DNA of 64,000 nucleotides. It comes from Manis javanica (taxonomy: Eukaryota > Chordata > Mammalia > Pholidota > Manidae). Of the stretch, positions 1 through 11,320 are shown piece after piece (positions within the stretch are counted from its first letter, which is position 1; each line of letters begins with the position of its first letter). The stretch lies in NCBI RefSeq assembly GCF_040802235.1, contig NC_133166.1, positions 115,272,991 through 115,336,990 on the forward strand, written 5' to 3'. The notes beneath the pieces are model-generated. The model did not search any database and was not told the origin of the DNA. It saw only the letters and a list, made by a program, of their open reading frames with translations. Both the position numbers and the translations under genes were made by a program.

Positions 1-163
1 CTGCTCCCATTTTACAGATGATAAAACCGAGGCCTGTGTGGGAAACAGCTTTGCCTCAAGAGTGTGAGGCAACGCCCACTGCCTCCCCACTATGCACCCT
101 CCCCTGCACACCAGGTGGCCTCCAAGGACACCCTCCACTCCCCTGTGTAGTTGGGAGCCTCAC

Positions 164-301
164 CTCCTTCCCTAGTCCAAGGTGTCGAAGCCTCGGCTCC
201 AGAGAGAACATGAGCTCCCCACAGGCTTGCCAGAGGCCCCTGACTTCTTCCGGGTGCTGCTGAGCAGCCTTACTCCCCAGGATCACACGTTCCAGCTTCT
301 C
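164..301 (-). CDS. DPP3: DPP3 exon 4
   Basis: This 138-base exon encodes 46 residues, from EKLERVILGSKAAQQ to RHLGLGKE. The acceptor CAG is at 302-304 and the donor GAG|GTGAGG begins at 163. The following exon is not in the first 163 bases, so the gene continues beyond the window. Confidence 0.95.
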
Positions 302-3300
302 CTGCAGGGGAAGAGGTTATTGGCTCCGCCACACCACCCACACCTCCACATCTACTCCCAAGCTCTTCTCCCAAGTCTAAGTAAGACCTTCCGGCTCCAA
401 GTGTGGTCAGCGGACCAGCAGTATTCGTATTGCCTGAGAAATGTCGAACTTCAGCCCCACTGCGGACCTGCTTAACCAGAAGCTGCATTTCAACAAGACC
501 ACCAGGCAACCCGGGTAGAGTCAGGGCTGAGAGCCCTTGGTAGGAGCCACCTCTGCCCCAGATGGCCGAAGCCCCACAGTCCTGGGGAGGGACTCCCTGT
601 GCCCAGGCTTCTCCACTGTCCCTGGTGATGACCAACAGGCTCATTCTGGCAGTTCACAGCACTGCCGCAGCCTCTGCCATTCGCTGCACGGAAAGCATGG
701 TGAGGAGGAACCACCGCACTTCCTGTGTGAGGCTGCAGCAGCTGGCAAGGCTGGGTGGTTCACCCAAGGTCACGTAGCCTGGCAATGGGGTCAAGGCTCC
801 ATTGAGTCATCTCCCCTACCCCCACCAGCCCTGCATTCCCCACCTTCCCCAGCCCACCTCAGCTCACCTTGGGCAGGCTGGGAACAAACTTGGTGTCACC
901 GAAGGACTTGTAGTTGCCCATGTTGGAGTAGACACCCGCCGCATAAACCAGGAACGCCTGGGGGAGGGAGCATCAGAGACCTGGAGGCCCAGCCTCCCCC
1001 GCCCCAGGGAGGTTCCTTCCAGAGATGTTAATACCCCAGAGGGACTAGTTCGGGAGAGGTGGAGAAATCTGAGAGCCGCATCCAGACGCCAGAGGCCCAG
1101 TCCGGCCCAACATACTTTCACAGATGGATCTTCACACACCCACCATCCGCCCAAACTGGTCTCAGCAGCTCCCACATCTAAGCGCCCACCCATCTCCGTT
1201 CCTGCTACGCCCAGCACCCTCCCACCCAACTGCGGCCATCCCATAAGACCTTTGAGGCCCAGTTCAGACACCACTGCCTTCAGCAGAAATCCTGTCCCCT
1301 GCTCCCAACCTGACAGACAGCCGGCACGGGAAGCATCGAATGGTACAGCTGAAGGGCCTCGGTCATCTACTCTATGGTTTTTGCTGACAAAAAATGTTTC
1401 CCTTCCTCTGGCAACAAGACTTCCTCCTGGAAGGGGGAGGGATCTCCCTTCTGCCACTCCAGGGGTGGGCACAGGCCCAAGCTGGCTACCCAGGCAATTT
1501 CCCAGTGTTAAAGAGCCTCTCTTTTAGAGTAAGGATCATCAAGCCTGCAGCCCCTGGAGCTCCTTACTAGAGATGAAGACTGCATCACAATGGTATCACT
1601 GAGCCCCTGAATCTAGCCATGCCTGAAGCCTTCCTAGCCCTGGACTTGTCAATTATGTGAGCCAGTAACTCGCTTTTTTTTAACAGACTTTATTTTTTAG
1701 AGTACGTTTAGGTTCACAGAAAAACCGAACACAAGGTACAGGGATTTCACATGTGCGCCCTGCCCCCACATCCACCAACCTCCCCCATTATAACATCTTA
1801 TACTACGTGGTACATGTGTCACAACTGAACCTGCACTGACACATCACCAGCCAAAGACCATAGTTTACATTAGGGTCACTTGGTGTTGTACATTCTATGG
1901 GTTTGGACAGATGTATGATATATACCCACCATTATGTATGCTACATTGCCTGTATTATACAGTCGTTTCATTGCCCTAAAAATCATCTGGGCTCCACCCT
2001 TCCCCAATGCCTGGCAATGACTGACCTTTTGATTATCTCCATAGTTTTGCCATTTCCAGAATATCATATAATCGGAATCATACAGTACGTAGCCTTTTTA
2101 GATTGGCTTCTTTTACTCAGTAATATGCATTTAATGTTCTTTGTGTCTTTTCATGGCATGGTGCCCCATTTCTTTTTAGCACTGAATAATATTCCATTGT
2201 CTGGATGTATCACAGTTTACTGGTTCAGCTACTGAAAGACATCTTGGTTGCTTCCAAGTTTTGACAATTATGAATAAAGCTGCTAAAACATCCATATGCA
2301 GGTTTTGTGTGGATGTTTTCACCTTGGTAAACACCAGTGCAATTGCTGGATCATATGGTAAGAATATGTTTGTTTTTGTGAGAAACTGCCAAGCCATCTT
2401 CCAGTGGCTGTATAATTTTGCATTCCCACCAGTAATGAACAAGAAAAACTGTACTTTCACATTTTTGCCAGTGTTTAGATTTTGTTGTCAGTGTTTTAGA
2501 TTTTGGCCAATCTAATGGATGTGTAGTGATATCTCATCATTTCTTTAATTCGCATTTCCCTGACATACTACGTGCAGCATTTTGTCATGTTTATTTGCGA
2601 TCTTGGTGTCTTCTTTGGTTAACTACCCTGGTTAAGGTCTTTGGCCCATGTTTTAATCAAGTTGCTTGTTTTCTTATTAAGTTTTAAAAATTATTTGTAT
2701 ATTTTGGATAACAGTCCCTTATCAAATGTATCTTTTGCAAGTAGTTTTTCCATCTGTGACTTATTCTCTTGACAGTGTCTTTCACCAAGAAAATTTTCAT
2801 TTTAATGAAGCCCATCAATTATTTCTTTCATGGCTTATACTTGGTGTTACACCTGAAAAGTCATCTCCATTCTGAAGGTTTAGAGTTCCTCCTATGTTAT
2901 CTTCTAGGAGTTTTATAGTTTTGCATTTAATATTTAAGTTTGTGATCCATTTTTAATTAATTTTTGCAAAGGGTATAAGCTCTGTGTCTAGTTTTTTTTG
3001 TGGTTTTTTTGCATATGGATACCTAGTTGTTCCAGTGCCATTTGCTGAAAAGGCTATTTTTTGCTCCATTATGTTGCCTTTGCTCCTTTGTCAAAGCTTA
3101 GTTGACTGTATTTCTGAGGTCTATTTCTGGGCTCTCTATTCTATTCTACTGTTCTATTGTCTATCCTTTTGCCAATACCACACTGTGTGGATTACTATAG
3201 CTTTACAGTAGGCCTTGACATCTAGAGGTACCAGTACTCCACAACTCTGTTCTTCTTCTCCACTATTGTGTTGGCGATTCTGGATTTTCTGGATTGTTTG

Positions 3301-6300
3301 CCTCCACAAAGGAACTTGCTGATATTTTGACTGGGATTGCATTGAATCTACAGATCAAGTTGGAAAGAACTGACATCTTGACAATACTGAATCTTCCTAT
3401 CCATGAACATGGAATGCCTCTTTGCTTATTTATTATCTTTCATCAGTCTTATAGTTTTCCTCATATAGGTCTTGTACATATTTTGTTGAATTTATAATTA
3501 TTTCATTTTGGGGGGAGTGCTATTAGAAATGGTATTGTTTTTAATTCCAAATTCTACTTTTTAATTCCTGGTCTGTGATGGACTTTTGTATATTAACTTT
3601 GTATTCTGCAACCTTGCTGTAATTGCTTTTTAGTTTCAGGAGTTTTCTTTTCAATTATTTTGGGTTTTCTACAGAGGTGGTCATTTTATACATGAACAAA
3701 GATGGTTTTATGTTTTCCTTCTCAATCTTTTATTTCCTTTAATCTTATTTGTAACATCAGCTAGGACTTCCAGTACAATTTTGTAAGCAGTGGTGAGAGG
3801 AGATAGCACTGCCTTGTTTCTGATCTCAGTTTTTCACCATTAAGTGTTAGTCATAAGTTTTTTGTGGGTAGTCTATCAAATTGAGGAAGTTCCTCTCTAT
3901 TCCTAGTTTACGGAGAAGTTTTTTTTTTATCATGGATAGATATTGGATTTTGTCATAGGCTTTTTCTGCATCTGTTGATATGATCATATGACTTTTCTTC
4001 TCTAGCCTTTTGATGCAAGATTACATATATTTATATTTTCAAATGCTGAACCAGATTTGCATACCTGGGATAAATCCTATTTTGTGGTGTCTAACTTTTA
4101 ATACATTGTTGGGATTCAATTTGCTAATATTTTGCTGAAGATTTTTGCATGTATGTTCATGAGAGATATTGGTCTGTAGTTTTCTTGTTACGTCTTTGGT
4201 TTGGGTGTAAGATTAATGCTGGTCTTATAGAATGAATTAAGAAGTATGTCCTCTGTTTCCCTCTTTTGAAAGAGATTATAGAGAATTTATATAATGTCAT
4301 TCTTAAATATTTGGTAGAATTTACGATGAACCCATCTGAGCCTGGTGTTTTCTGTTTGGGAAGGTTATTAATTATTGATTTAAGTTCTTTAATGCTATGG
4401 GATTTCTAGTGGTGTCCTTTCTTTCATTTCTGATATTAGTAGCTTGTGACCTCTTTTTTCTTAGACTGGCTAAAGGTTTATTGATTGTTATGGTCTGAAT
4501 GTCTGTGTCCCCTGTAAATTCATGTGTTGAAACCCAACACCCAAAGTGATGGTAGAAAGTGAAGCTGTGGGGAGCTGAGTGGGTCAGAAGGGCACAGCTG
4601 TCATCACTGGGATGAGTGCCCTTATGAGAGACCCCAGAGAGCCAGCTCGCCTGTTCCACCATGTGAGGACACACTGAGAAATCAGTCTGTCACACAGAAG
4701 AGGGCTTTCACCAGAACCTGACAATGCTGGCACCCTGAACTTGGACTTCCAGCCTCCAGAACTCTGAGAAATAAATGTCTGTTGTTTAGAAGCCACTGGG
4801 GCTGTGGTATTTTGTCATAGTAGCCCACATGGACTAAGATTTCCATTTTATTGATCTTTTCAAACAACTAGTTTTGGTTTCTCTACTTATTTCCTGTTTT
4901 CAATTTTATTGATTTCTGCTCTAATTTTTATTATTTCCTTTCTTCTGCTTACTTTGGATTTAATTTACTCTTCTTTTTCTAATTTCCTAAAGTGGAAACT
5001 TAGATTATTGATTTTAGATTTTTCCTCTTTTCTAACATATGCATTCGATGCTATAAATTTCCCACTAAGTGCTGCTTTCACTGCAGCTACAAATCTGTTT
5101 TCATTTTCATCTAGTTCAAAATATTTAAACATTTCCCGAGATTTTCCTATTTGACCCAAGTATTATTTAGAAGTGTTTAATCTCTAAGTATTTTGAGACT
5201 GTCCAACTACCTTTCTGTTAATGATACCTAGTTTAATTCTATTTTGATCTGAAAGCAGATCAAAATTATTATTTCGATTCTTTGAAATTTGTTATGATGT
5301 GTTTTATGGCCCAATATGTTGTGTATCTTGGTGAATGTTCCATGTAAGCTTGAGAATATGTATTCTCCTGTTGTAGGATGAAGTAAAATATAGATGTCTA
5401 TTATAACCAGTGGGTTGATGGTGTTGTTGAGTTTAACTCTCTCCTTACTGATTTTCTGCCTGCTGGATCTGTCCATTTCTGATAAAGGAGTATTAAAGTC
5501 TCCAACTGTAATAGTGGATTCATCTCCTCCTTGCAGTTCTATCAGTTTTTGCCTCACATACTTTAATGCTCTTTTGTTAGATACATACACCTTATAGACT
5601 GTTATATATTCTTGGGGACTGAACCTTTTATCACTGAGGAATACCCTTATTTATCCCTGAGAAATGTTCAGGCTCTGAAGTTTGCTCTTTACAAAATTAA
5701 TATACTTTTTTTATTAGTGTTGGTGCGGCATATCTTTCTCCATCCACTTACTTTTTATCTATGTGTGTCTATATATTTAAAGGGGTTTTTTTACAGACAA
5801 CATGCAGTTAGTTGGGTCTTTTTTGATCCACTCTGATCATTTGCCTTTTAACTGATACAGTTAGACCATTGATATTCAAAGTGACGAGTGATATGGCTGG
5901 ATCAAATCTATCATATTTGTTACTGTTTTCTATTTGTTGTCTTTATTTTTTGTTCTTATTTTTGTGTTCCCTTCTTTTTCTGCCTTGTGTGGTTTTAACA
6001 GAGCCTTTTAGATGATTCCATTTTCTCTCCTTTCTTAGCATATCAGTTGTACTTCTTTTTTATTTTTATTTTTTCTAGTGGTTGCCCTTCAGTTTGTAAC
6101 ATACATTTACAACTAATCCAAGTCCACTTTCAAGTAACATTAGTACTGTTTAATGCATAGCTGAGTACCTTATAATAACAAAATAATCCTAATTCTTGCC
6201 ACCCCTCCCTTGTATCATTGCTGTCATTTATTTCACCTATACAAAAGCATACATAAGTATATATATAAAACATACATAAATACATATATAAACATAAGCA

Positions 6301-9300
6301 TACATACATAAACACATTGGCCCTATTATTATTTTGAACAAACTGTTCTCTCTTAGGTCAATAAAGAGTCAGAAAAATAAAAGTGTTTATTTTATTATCA
6401 CTTATTCTATCTCCAATTCTCTTCCTTTCTTATGCAGATCTGAGTTTCTGACCTGTATCATTTTCCCTTTCTAAAGAACTTCTTAAACATTTCCTACAAA
6501 ACAGGTCTACTGACAACACATTCCCTCAATTTTTGTTTTTCTGGTCAAGTCTTTACTTCTTCACTTCTGAAGGATAATTTCACAGGGTATAGAATTCTAG
6601 GTTGGCGGCTTTTTCTCTCAACACTTTAAATATCTCAATCCACTCTCTGCTTGCTGCACGGTTTCTGAGAAGGTGGCTGGAATTCTGATCTTTGCCCTTC
6701 TATAGGGATGATTTTTTTTTTCTTCTGGCTTCTTTCAGGATTTTTTTCTTTATCTGTGATAAAGAAAGTTTGAAAATGGCATTTAATATCCTGCTTGGTG
6801 TTCTCAGAACTTCCTGGATCTGACATTAATTTGCGGAAATTCTCAATTATTATTGTTTCAGATATTTCTTGTTTCTTTCTCTCTTCTCCTGGTATTACCA
6901 TCACACGTTATACCTCTTGTAGTTCTTCCACATTTCTTGAATATTCTGTTCTGTCTTTTTCTTTTTTTCACTCTTTTTTCGCTTTGCTTTTCAGTTTTGG
7001 AGGTTTCTGTTGAGATATCCTCAAGCTCAGAGATTCTTCCCTCAGCTGTGTCCAGTCTATGAATAAGCCCATCAAAGGCATTCTTCATTTTAGTCACTGT
7101 TTTCTTGACCTCTAGCATTTTAGGTTCTTAGAATTTCCATCTTTCTGCTTACATGGCCCATCTGTTCTTGCATGTTGCCTACTTTATCAATTAGAGCCCT
7201 CAGCATATTAATCATAGTTTTCTTAATTCCTGGTCTGCTAAATCCAACATCCCTGCCACATCTGAGTCTGGTCCAGATGCTTGCTCTGTCTCTTCAAACT
7301 GTTGCTTTTTGCCTTTTCGTATGTTTTGCAAGTCAGATATGATGTACTGAGAGTAAAAGGAACTGACTTAGACAGGCCTTTAATAATGTAGTGGTAAAGT
7401 GTAAGGGAAACGAAGTGTTCTATAGTCTATAATTAGGTCTCAGTCCTTTGTGTGCCTGTGCCTCTGGACTGTGAATTTCACATGTGTTTCTCAGTCTTGT
7501 GCTCCCCCCACCCCACATAGGTGGGACAAGATGGTTAGAGTGGGCTGAGTTGGGTATTTCCCTTCCCCCAGGTCAGTTAGGCTCTGATAAAATCCTAGCA
7601 GGTCAGGTTCTGGTTAAATAGTTTCTCCTGAGGGCAGACCATGTTAAAAACAGAATGTTCTCATAGCTTTCAAAGTTAGTTCCTTTTTTCCTTCCCCTGC
7701 TGGAAGCATAAGGGGCATCTTCTCTGAAATTCATTGTGAGAACCAAGTCAAGCTCCCAGAGGTAAAATTCCCAAAAGTGTGGAAATCCCCCCTCCCCCGA
7801 TGACCAAGACCCCCTAGAGTTTTTAACTCTCAACAGTTGTCCACGCTGAGCCTCCAGCAATTCATCAATCACAGTTTAGGTTTTCCTATCCCAGGATGGT
7901 TCCAGTGGCGGTTTTGCTCATGAATTTTTGTTCTATTAAGTTGTCATTCTCTGTGTCTGCCTGTCTATCTCTCTAGGTCTGGGGGCAGCTGTGTGCCCTG
8001 TGACCTCACTTCCCCTAAGGATCTAAGAAGAATTGTTGATTTTTCAGTTTGTTCGGCTCGTTACTTGTTGCAGGGGACAGGATGGCAACTTCTAAGCTCC
8101 TTTTATGGACCAAAAACTGGAAGTCATGATATGCTCCTTCATTTAAGACAACTAGAGACGGGTTTCTGCTACTTGCAAACAAAAGAGAACCACTGAAAAT
8201 AGTTTAACACTGGGGCAGCACTTTTTCATTTATAAGCACTTCTCAGATATTAACTCTTTTAATGAGTAAATCAAAGCCTAAAGATGGGAAGTGAATACCA
8301 AAAGTTCAAAAAAGGTAGAAGAAACAGCCTGGACCTCAGCTCAGAGATAGGCAATCCAATCCCTTTATTTTACATATTCTCATACATTCTTGGTGAAACA
8401 TTTTTAGAAGATGACTTAACAGCATCAACCACTTGTAAATGTACAGAGCCTTTGACCCAGCAATTCTATTTCTAGAAATAGATCCTACTCTCTCGTGTGC
8501 ACAAGTACACTCATGGTGACACTGTTTCTAAGAAGAATCAGGAACAATCTAAATGTCCAGCAATAAGGAAAAGATTAAATTGATTATAGTGTGCACTGCA
8601 GTGGACTGCTTCACAGCCAATAAAAAACAATGAAGTGGCTATACAGAATTTTATTGTTGTTAACAACCATTTGATCAATAAATGAGATGCCCTCTCAAAA
8701 AAAAAAACCAAAAAAACAAAACAAAACAAAACAATGAGGTGGATTACATGTACACCATGGAAATTCTCCAAGAATTCCATGGGTTCAGTGAAAAAACAGG
8801 GCTCAGAAGAACATGGAGAGCACGATATCATTTATATAAAAGAGAAAATGAGGAACTGATATACATGTATATATGCAACACACAGAGGATTAAAAAAAAC
8901 ATCCTCAGTGGTTACCTCTCAGGAGGACACTGAGAATAGGTGATCTTCGTATTTGTCTTGTGTCTTTCTGCATTGTTGCAATGTACTAAGAATGCATTTA
9001 AGTATTAATTGGCCAACAGATCCACAAATAAACAAAAACCAGGGGACAGGCAGAACATTCTGCCCAGGGACAACACAACATGGTAGAGGAAGATCTGTTC
9101 CAGAACTAAGACTCCCTAATCCCTACCCTGGGCTCATTCCTCTACTGTCTGAATCTCCACAGATGTTCCCTTTACTCATAGCAGCCACCAGTGGAGTCGG
9201 TCACTACAACTCTAAGAGGCACAGACTATCCTCATGCCTATTTTACAGATGGGAAGACTGAGGTCTCAGGAGAGAAGGTTCCAGTATTTGTAACCTCTGA

Positions 9301-9665
9301 TCTAATTCAAAGAAAGAGAAAGACCTTTGTACCCCTGCTTGCAGCCCCTCACAGCCAGAAGCCACTCAGGAATGGGAGAGCCTAAGAGAACTGACCTGAT
9401 ACTCCTCCTCGGTAAGGCCCTCAGCCAGGGCATGCTGGCGCAGCTGGTCGGGGTCCTGCGCACGGAAGAGGCGGCTGAGCAGGGCATAGATGTAGGGGGC
9501 CTCAGGGGAGGTCTGCAGCAGCACAGCCAAGCCTCCGTACCAGGCAGCCCGGGACAGATGATGGGCATAGAGGCGCTCTGTGGGTGACAGCAGACGGAAG
9601 GCCTCGCGGCAGTCCAGGCTAGACACACCGATGTCATTGGGCAGGATGTACTGGGTGTCCGCCAT
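164..9665 (-). CDS. DPP3: Dipeptidyl peptidase 3, N-terminal part (3 coding exons in window)
   Basis: DPP3 is a cytosolic zinc exopeptidase of family M49 that removes dipeptides from the N-terminus of short peptides such as angiotensins and enkephalins, and also binds KEAP1. Three minus-strand exons join in frame: 9396-9665 (residues 1-90), 868-957 (91-120) and 164-301 (121-166). The protein begins MADTQYILPNDIGVSSLDC, which I recognise as DPP3. Every junction has a GT donor and an AG acceptor and falls between codons. The start is the ATG at 9663-9665, five bases after a CAG acceptor. Only about 166 of the family's roughly 740 residues are present; the HELLGH zinc motif lies beyond the left edge. 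The long second intron is filled by an old L1. The next gene upstream, PELI3, is on the same strand but has its own promoter. Identification is from recalled family sequence, not a search. Confidence 0.96.
400..515 (+). repeat. MER5A-like hAT-Charlie DNA transposon remnant
   Basis: The stretch with CAGCAGTATTCGTATTGCCTG, AGAAATG and then AGAAGCTGCATTTCAACAAG resembles the non-autonomous hAT element MER5A. It lies in DPP3 intron 3. The rest of the intron between 302 and 867 shows nothing else I recognise. Confidence 0.6.
868..957 (-). CDS. DPP3: DPP3 exon 3
   Basis: This 90-base exon encodes 30 residues, AFLVYAAGVYSNMGNYKSFG followed by DTKFVPSLPK. The acceptor CAG is at 958-960 and the donor AAG|GTGAG at 867. 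Both junctions are phase 0, so skipping this exon would keep the reading frame. Confidence 0.95.
958..1670. other. DPP3 intron 2, proximal part without recognised features
   Basis: Unique-looking intron sequence between exon 3 and the L1. Open frames on both strands here have no family resemblance and overlap each other. I see no gene in it. Confidence 0.5.
4486..4838 (+). repeat. MaLR-type solo LTR inserted in the L1
   Basis: A compact block of about 350 bases begins TGTTATGGTCTGAATGTCTG and ends near GGACTAAGA. It carries AATAAATGTCTGTTG near its end, the usual polyadenylation region of this LTR class. L1 sequence resumes on both sides, so it inserted after the L1. The subfamily (MST/THE1/MLT) is from memory and uncertain. 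Confidence 0.7.
6225..6325. repeat. AT-rich simple repeat (CATA/TATA)n
   Basis: Imperfect runs of CATACATAAATA and TATATATAAA within the old L1. Confidence 0.7.
8410..9020 (+). repeat. Old L1 3' fragment, sense, in DPP3 intron 2
   Basis: The phrases GACCCAGCAATTCTATTTCT, AACAATCTAAATGTCCAGCA and GGTTACCTCTCAGGAGGACA are typical of the 3' end of L1 ORF2 and its UTR. An A-rich run at 8696-8730 interrupts it. The gap 8120-8410 between the two L1s shows nothing I recognise. Confidence 0.65.
9225..9290 (+). repeat. MIR fragment
   Basis: It contains the MIR core phrase CCTATTTTACAGATGGGAAG followed by ACTGAGG. It lies in DPP3 intron 2 just 3' of the first coding exon. Confidence 0.5.
9396..9665 (-). 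CDS. DPP3: DPP3 first coding exon (exon 2)
   Basis: The exon encodes residues 1-90, ending in EGLTEEEYQ. The acceptor CAG lies just before GGCCC-ATG at about 9671. The donor reads CAG|GTCAGT at 9395. It contains the start codon and the beginning of the N-terminal helical lobe of the M49 fold. Confidence 0.96.
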
Positions 9666-9679
9666 GGGCCCTGCTGAGA

Positions 9680-10450
9680 ACCATCACCATCATCACAGCC
9701 ATCATTCACCACATGCCAACAGCACACCTGGCTCTGCACACCCATGGTCTCCTTTAATCCTCCCAGAAGACCATGAAGAAGGGAACACCTTTGTACCCAT
9801 TCACAAGATACATAACTGAGGCTCAGAGAAGGTTAGGTGACTCAGACAAGGAGACTACAAAATACATTAGTGGGCCATATTTGGCCTGTGGCCCCTCAGC
9901 CTTAAAGATCAAATCCACCTAGTATTACAGATAGGGAAACTGAGGCACAGAGGCTAGGAGCTTTGCCTAACAACACAAAAGAGGAGTCAGAAGCAGAGAC
10001 CTGTATCTCTGGACTCCAAAGTCAGGCCCCTCTCCGTCTCTCATCCTCCTTCTCTGACCACTCGGCCTCCTCTCCAGAATTCTCCTGCAGGTTCTTCAGT
10101 TCTGCCCACCACAGTGTTCACGAGGACAGAGTCCCAGTTTACCAAATGGAAGGGCTAGGTTCCAATCCTGGCTCAGCCTCAGACTGACTCAGACTCAAAA
10201 TCAAGTCAATGGTTTCACTTTTCTGTGCCTCAGCTTCCACCTCTTTAAAATGGGGGTAATAGCCTCACCAGATGGGTGTGCAATCTGTCCCATTCTCATC
10301 CCTCCGCCTTTGCTTTGACCATCCATCCTCCTACCCTCTCCCCGTGCTGGACCCGAGAAGCTACAGAGCCACAGTTCAGCGCTTGAAGCCAATTCACTTT
10401 TCAGATAGGGAGACTGAGGCTTAAAGAGACTAAGCAACTTACCTAAGTGT
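9680..10450. repeat. MIR-rich DPP3 intron 1
   Basis: At least three MIR-type pieces occur: near 9780-9860 (GAGGCTCAGAGAAGGTTAGG), 9925-10040 (AGGGAAACTGAGGCACAGAG) and 10140-10440 (GGTTCCAATCCTGGCTCAGC, TTTTAAAATGGGGG and a second piece). Exact edges are uncertain. Confidence 0.55.
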
Positions 10451-10739
10451 CACAGCCCCGTTGGGACCAGGGGGTCTCCCCACCCAGGGCATTCTCCACA
10501 CTGCCCTTTCTGGGAAGTTTTCAGCTTCCCCGGACATTCCCGAAGCTCCGCCCCAATAGCACAGAATCCCCGGGGTTCTGAAAGGTATGTTAACCCTTTG
10601 CTGCCCGGAGCGTTCCTTTGCCTTGGGGCCGCGATGAAATTGGAAGGAGTACTGGATGGGGGACAGAAAGGGAATGATCTTGCACTCGGTCCAGACTCGC
10701 CCTATCCCCTGAGGATGATACACTGTGACCCCGAAACCC

Positions 10740-11320
10740 GGGCACCGCGCCTCACCTGCAGCAGCTGCTCCGATCGCAAACTCACTTCCTGCTTCCGGCT
10801 CCCCCATTCATTGGGGCTCCGTGAACTCCGCCCCCACGGGCCAATTGTCGGGCATCGGGACCTGGATGGGCATGGGCTCCAGCCAATAGGCGCGCCGAAG
10901 CAAGCTCCATCGGCTTGCCGGTTCCCCGCCTCCAGGCGCAACGGGCTCCCGCGCAGAATGTCCCCTGTGGCCTTGGGCTTTTGTCCTCCAGCTGCGCTCG
11001 CTCCTGGGCCAGGAACTGGAGTGGCTGGTCTGGCTGCGGCCTAGTCCCTGTAGACGGGGCTGACAAGGCTCCCCGAGTCCAGGAGGGGTGGAGTGGTGTC
11101 TGAACAGAGCACCAGCGGCTTCCCCACAGATCCTCGACCTGCTCTCCTTTGGGTCTTTCGGAGGCCCCCGACCTCAGTTTTTCAGGTGGGAACCTGCAGA
11201 GTGGGTAATGTGGCGGGATTCGAGGGCCTGCGGGTGGAGACTCCTCGGAGACTGCAACGCTCCAGGCTACCGGGCCGGCCCAGCATGAGGTGGCCTCACC
11301 CGTGAGCTGGCACGGAGGAC
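10740..11320. other. CpG island at the DPP3 5' end
   Basis: The region is GC-rich with frequent CpG (for example around 10745-10780, 10890-10960 and 11260-11345), in contrast to the CpG-poor flanks. It covers DPP3 exon 1 and its upstream DNA. Confidence 0.6.
10756..10960 (-). promoter_or_regulatory. DPP3: DPP3 promoter and non-coding exon 1
   Basis: A good minus-strand donor, CTGCAG|GTGAGG, lies at 10756/10755 in CpG-rich DNA about 1.1 kb upstream of the coding start, as expected for a non-coding first exon. Just upstream are several CCAAT boxes (10841-10845 and 10883-10887 on plus; an inverted one near 10809) and no TATA box, which fits a housekeeping promoter. The transcription start cannot be placed exactly from sequence. 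Confidence 0.65.

Larger units (their letters stand above)
1675..8120 (-). mobile_element. Old, nearly full-length LINE-1 (L1M/HAL1-like), antisense, in DPP3 intron 2
   Basis: Read on the minus strand, this is an L1 with its 5' region near 8120 and its 3' UTR near 1680. Minus-strand frames at 6858-7118 contain a coiled-coil typical of L1 ORF1 (DTAEGRISELEDIS). Frames at 5228-5590 and 4965-5159 match the endonuclease part of ORF2 (GDFNTPLSEMDRSSRQK). The reverse transcriptase region follows towards 2000. Stops and frameshifts are frequent, so it is inactive. The segment from 6600 to 8120 resembles the HAL1 half-L1 family, so this could be two abutting old elements. It is interrupted at 4486-4838 by a MaLR LTR. 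It runs in the same direction as DPP3. Confidence 0.8.

Noticed and set aside
104-118. CTCF-like CACCAGGTGGCC
   Set aside because: The GGTGGC core is present, but several flanking consensus positions are missing, unlike the site at 46859.
537-1527. Plus- and minus-strand frames of 164-241 codons in DPP3 introns
   Set aside because: They overlap each other and a real DPP3 exon, and show no family resemblance or splice logic.
1897-5836. Plus-strand frames in the L1 region
   Set aside because: They are antisense readings of an old L1 whose coding strand is minus.
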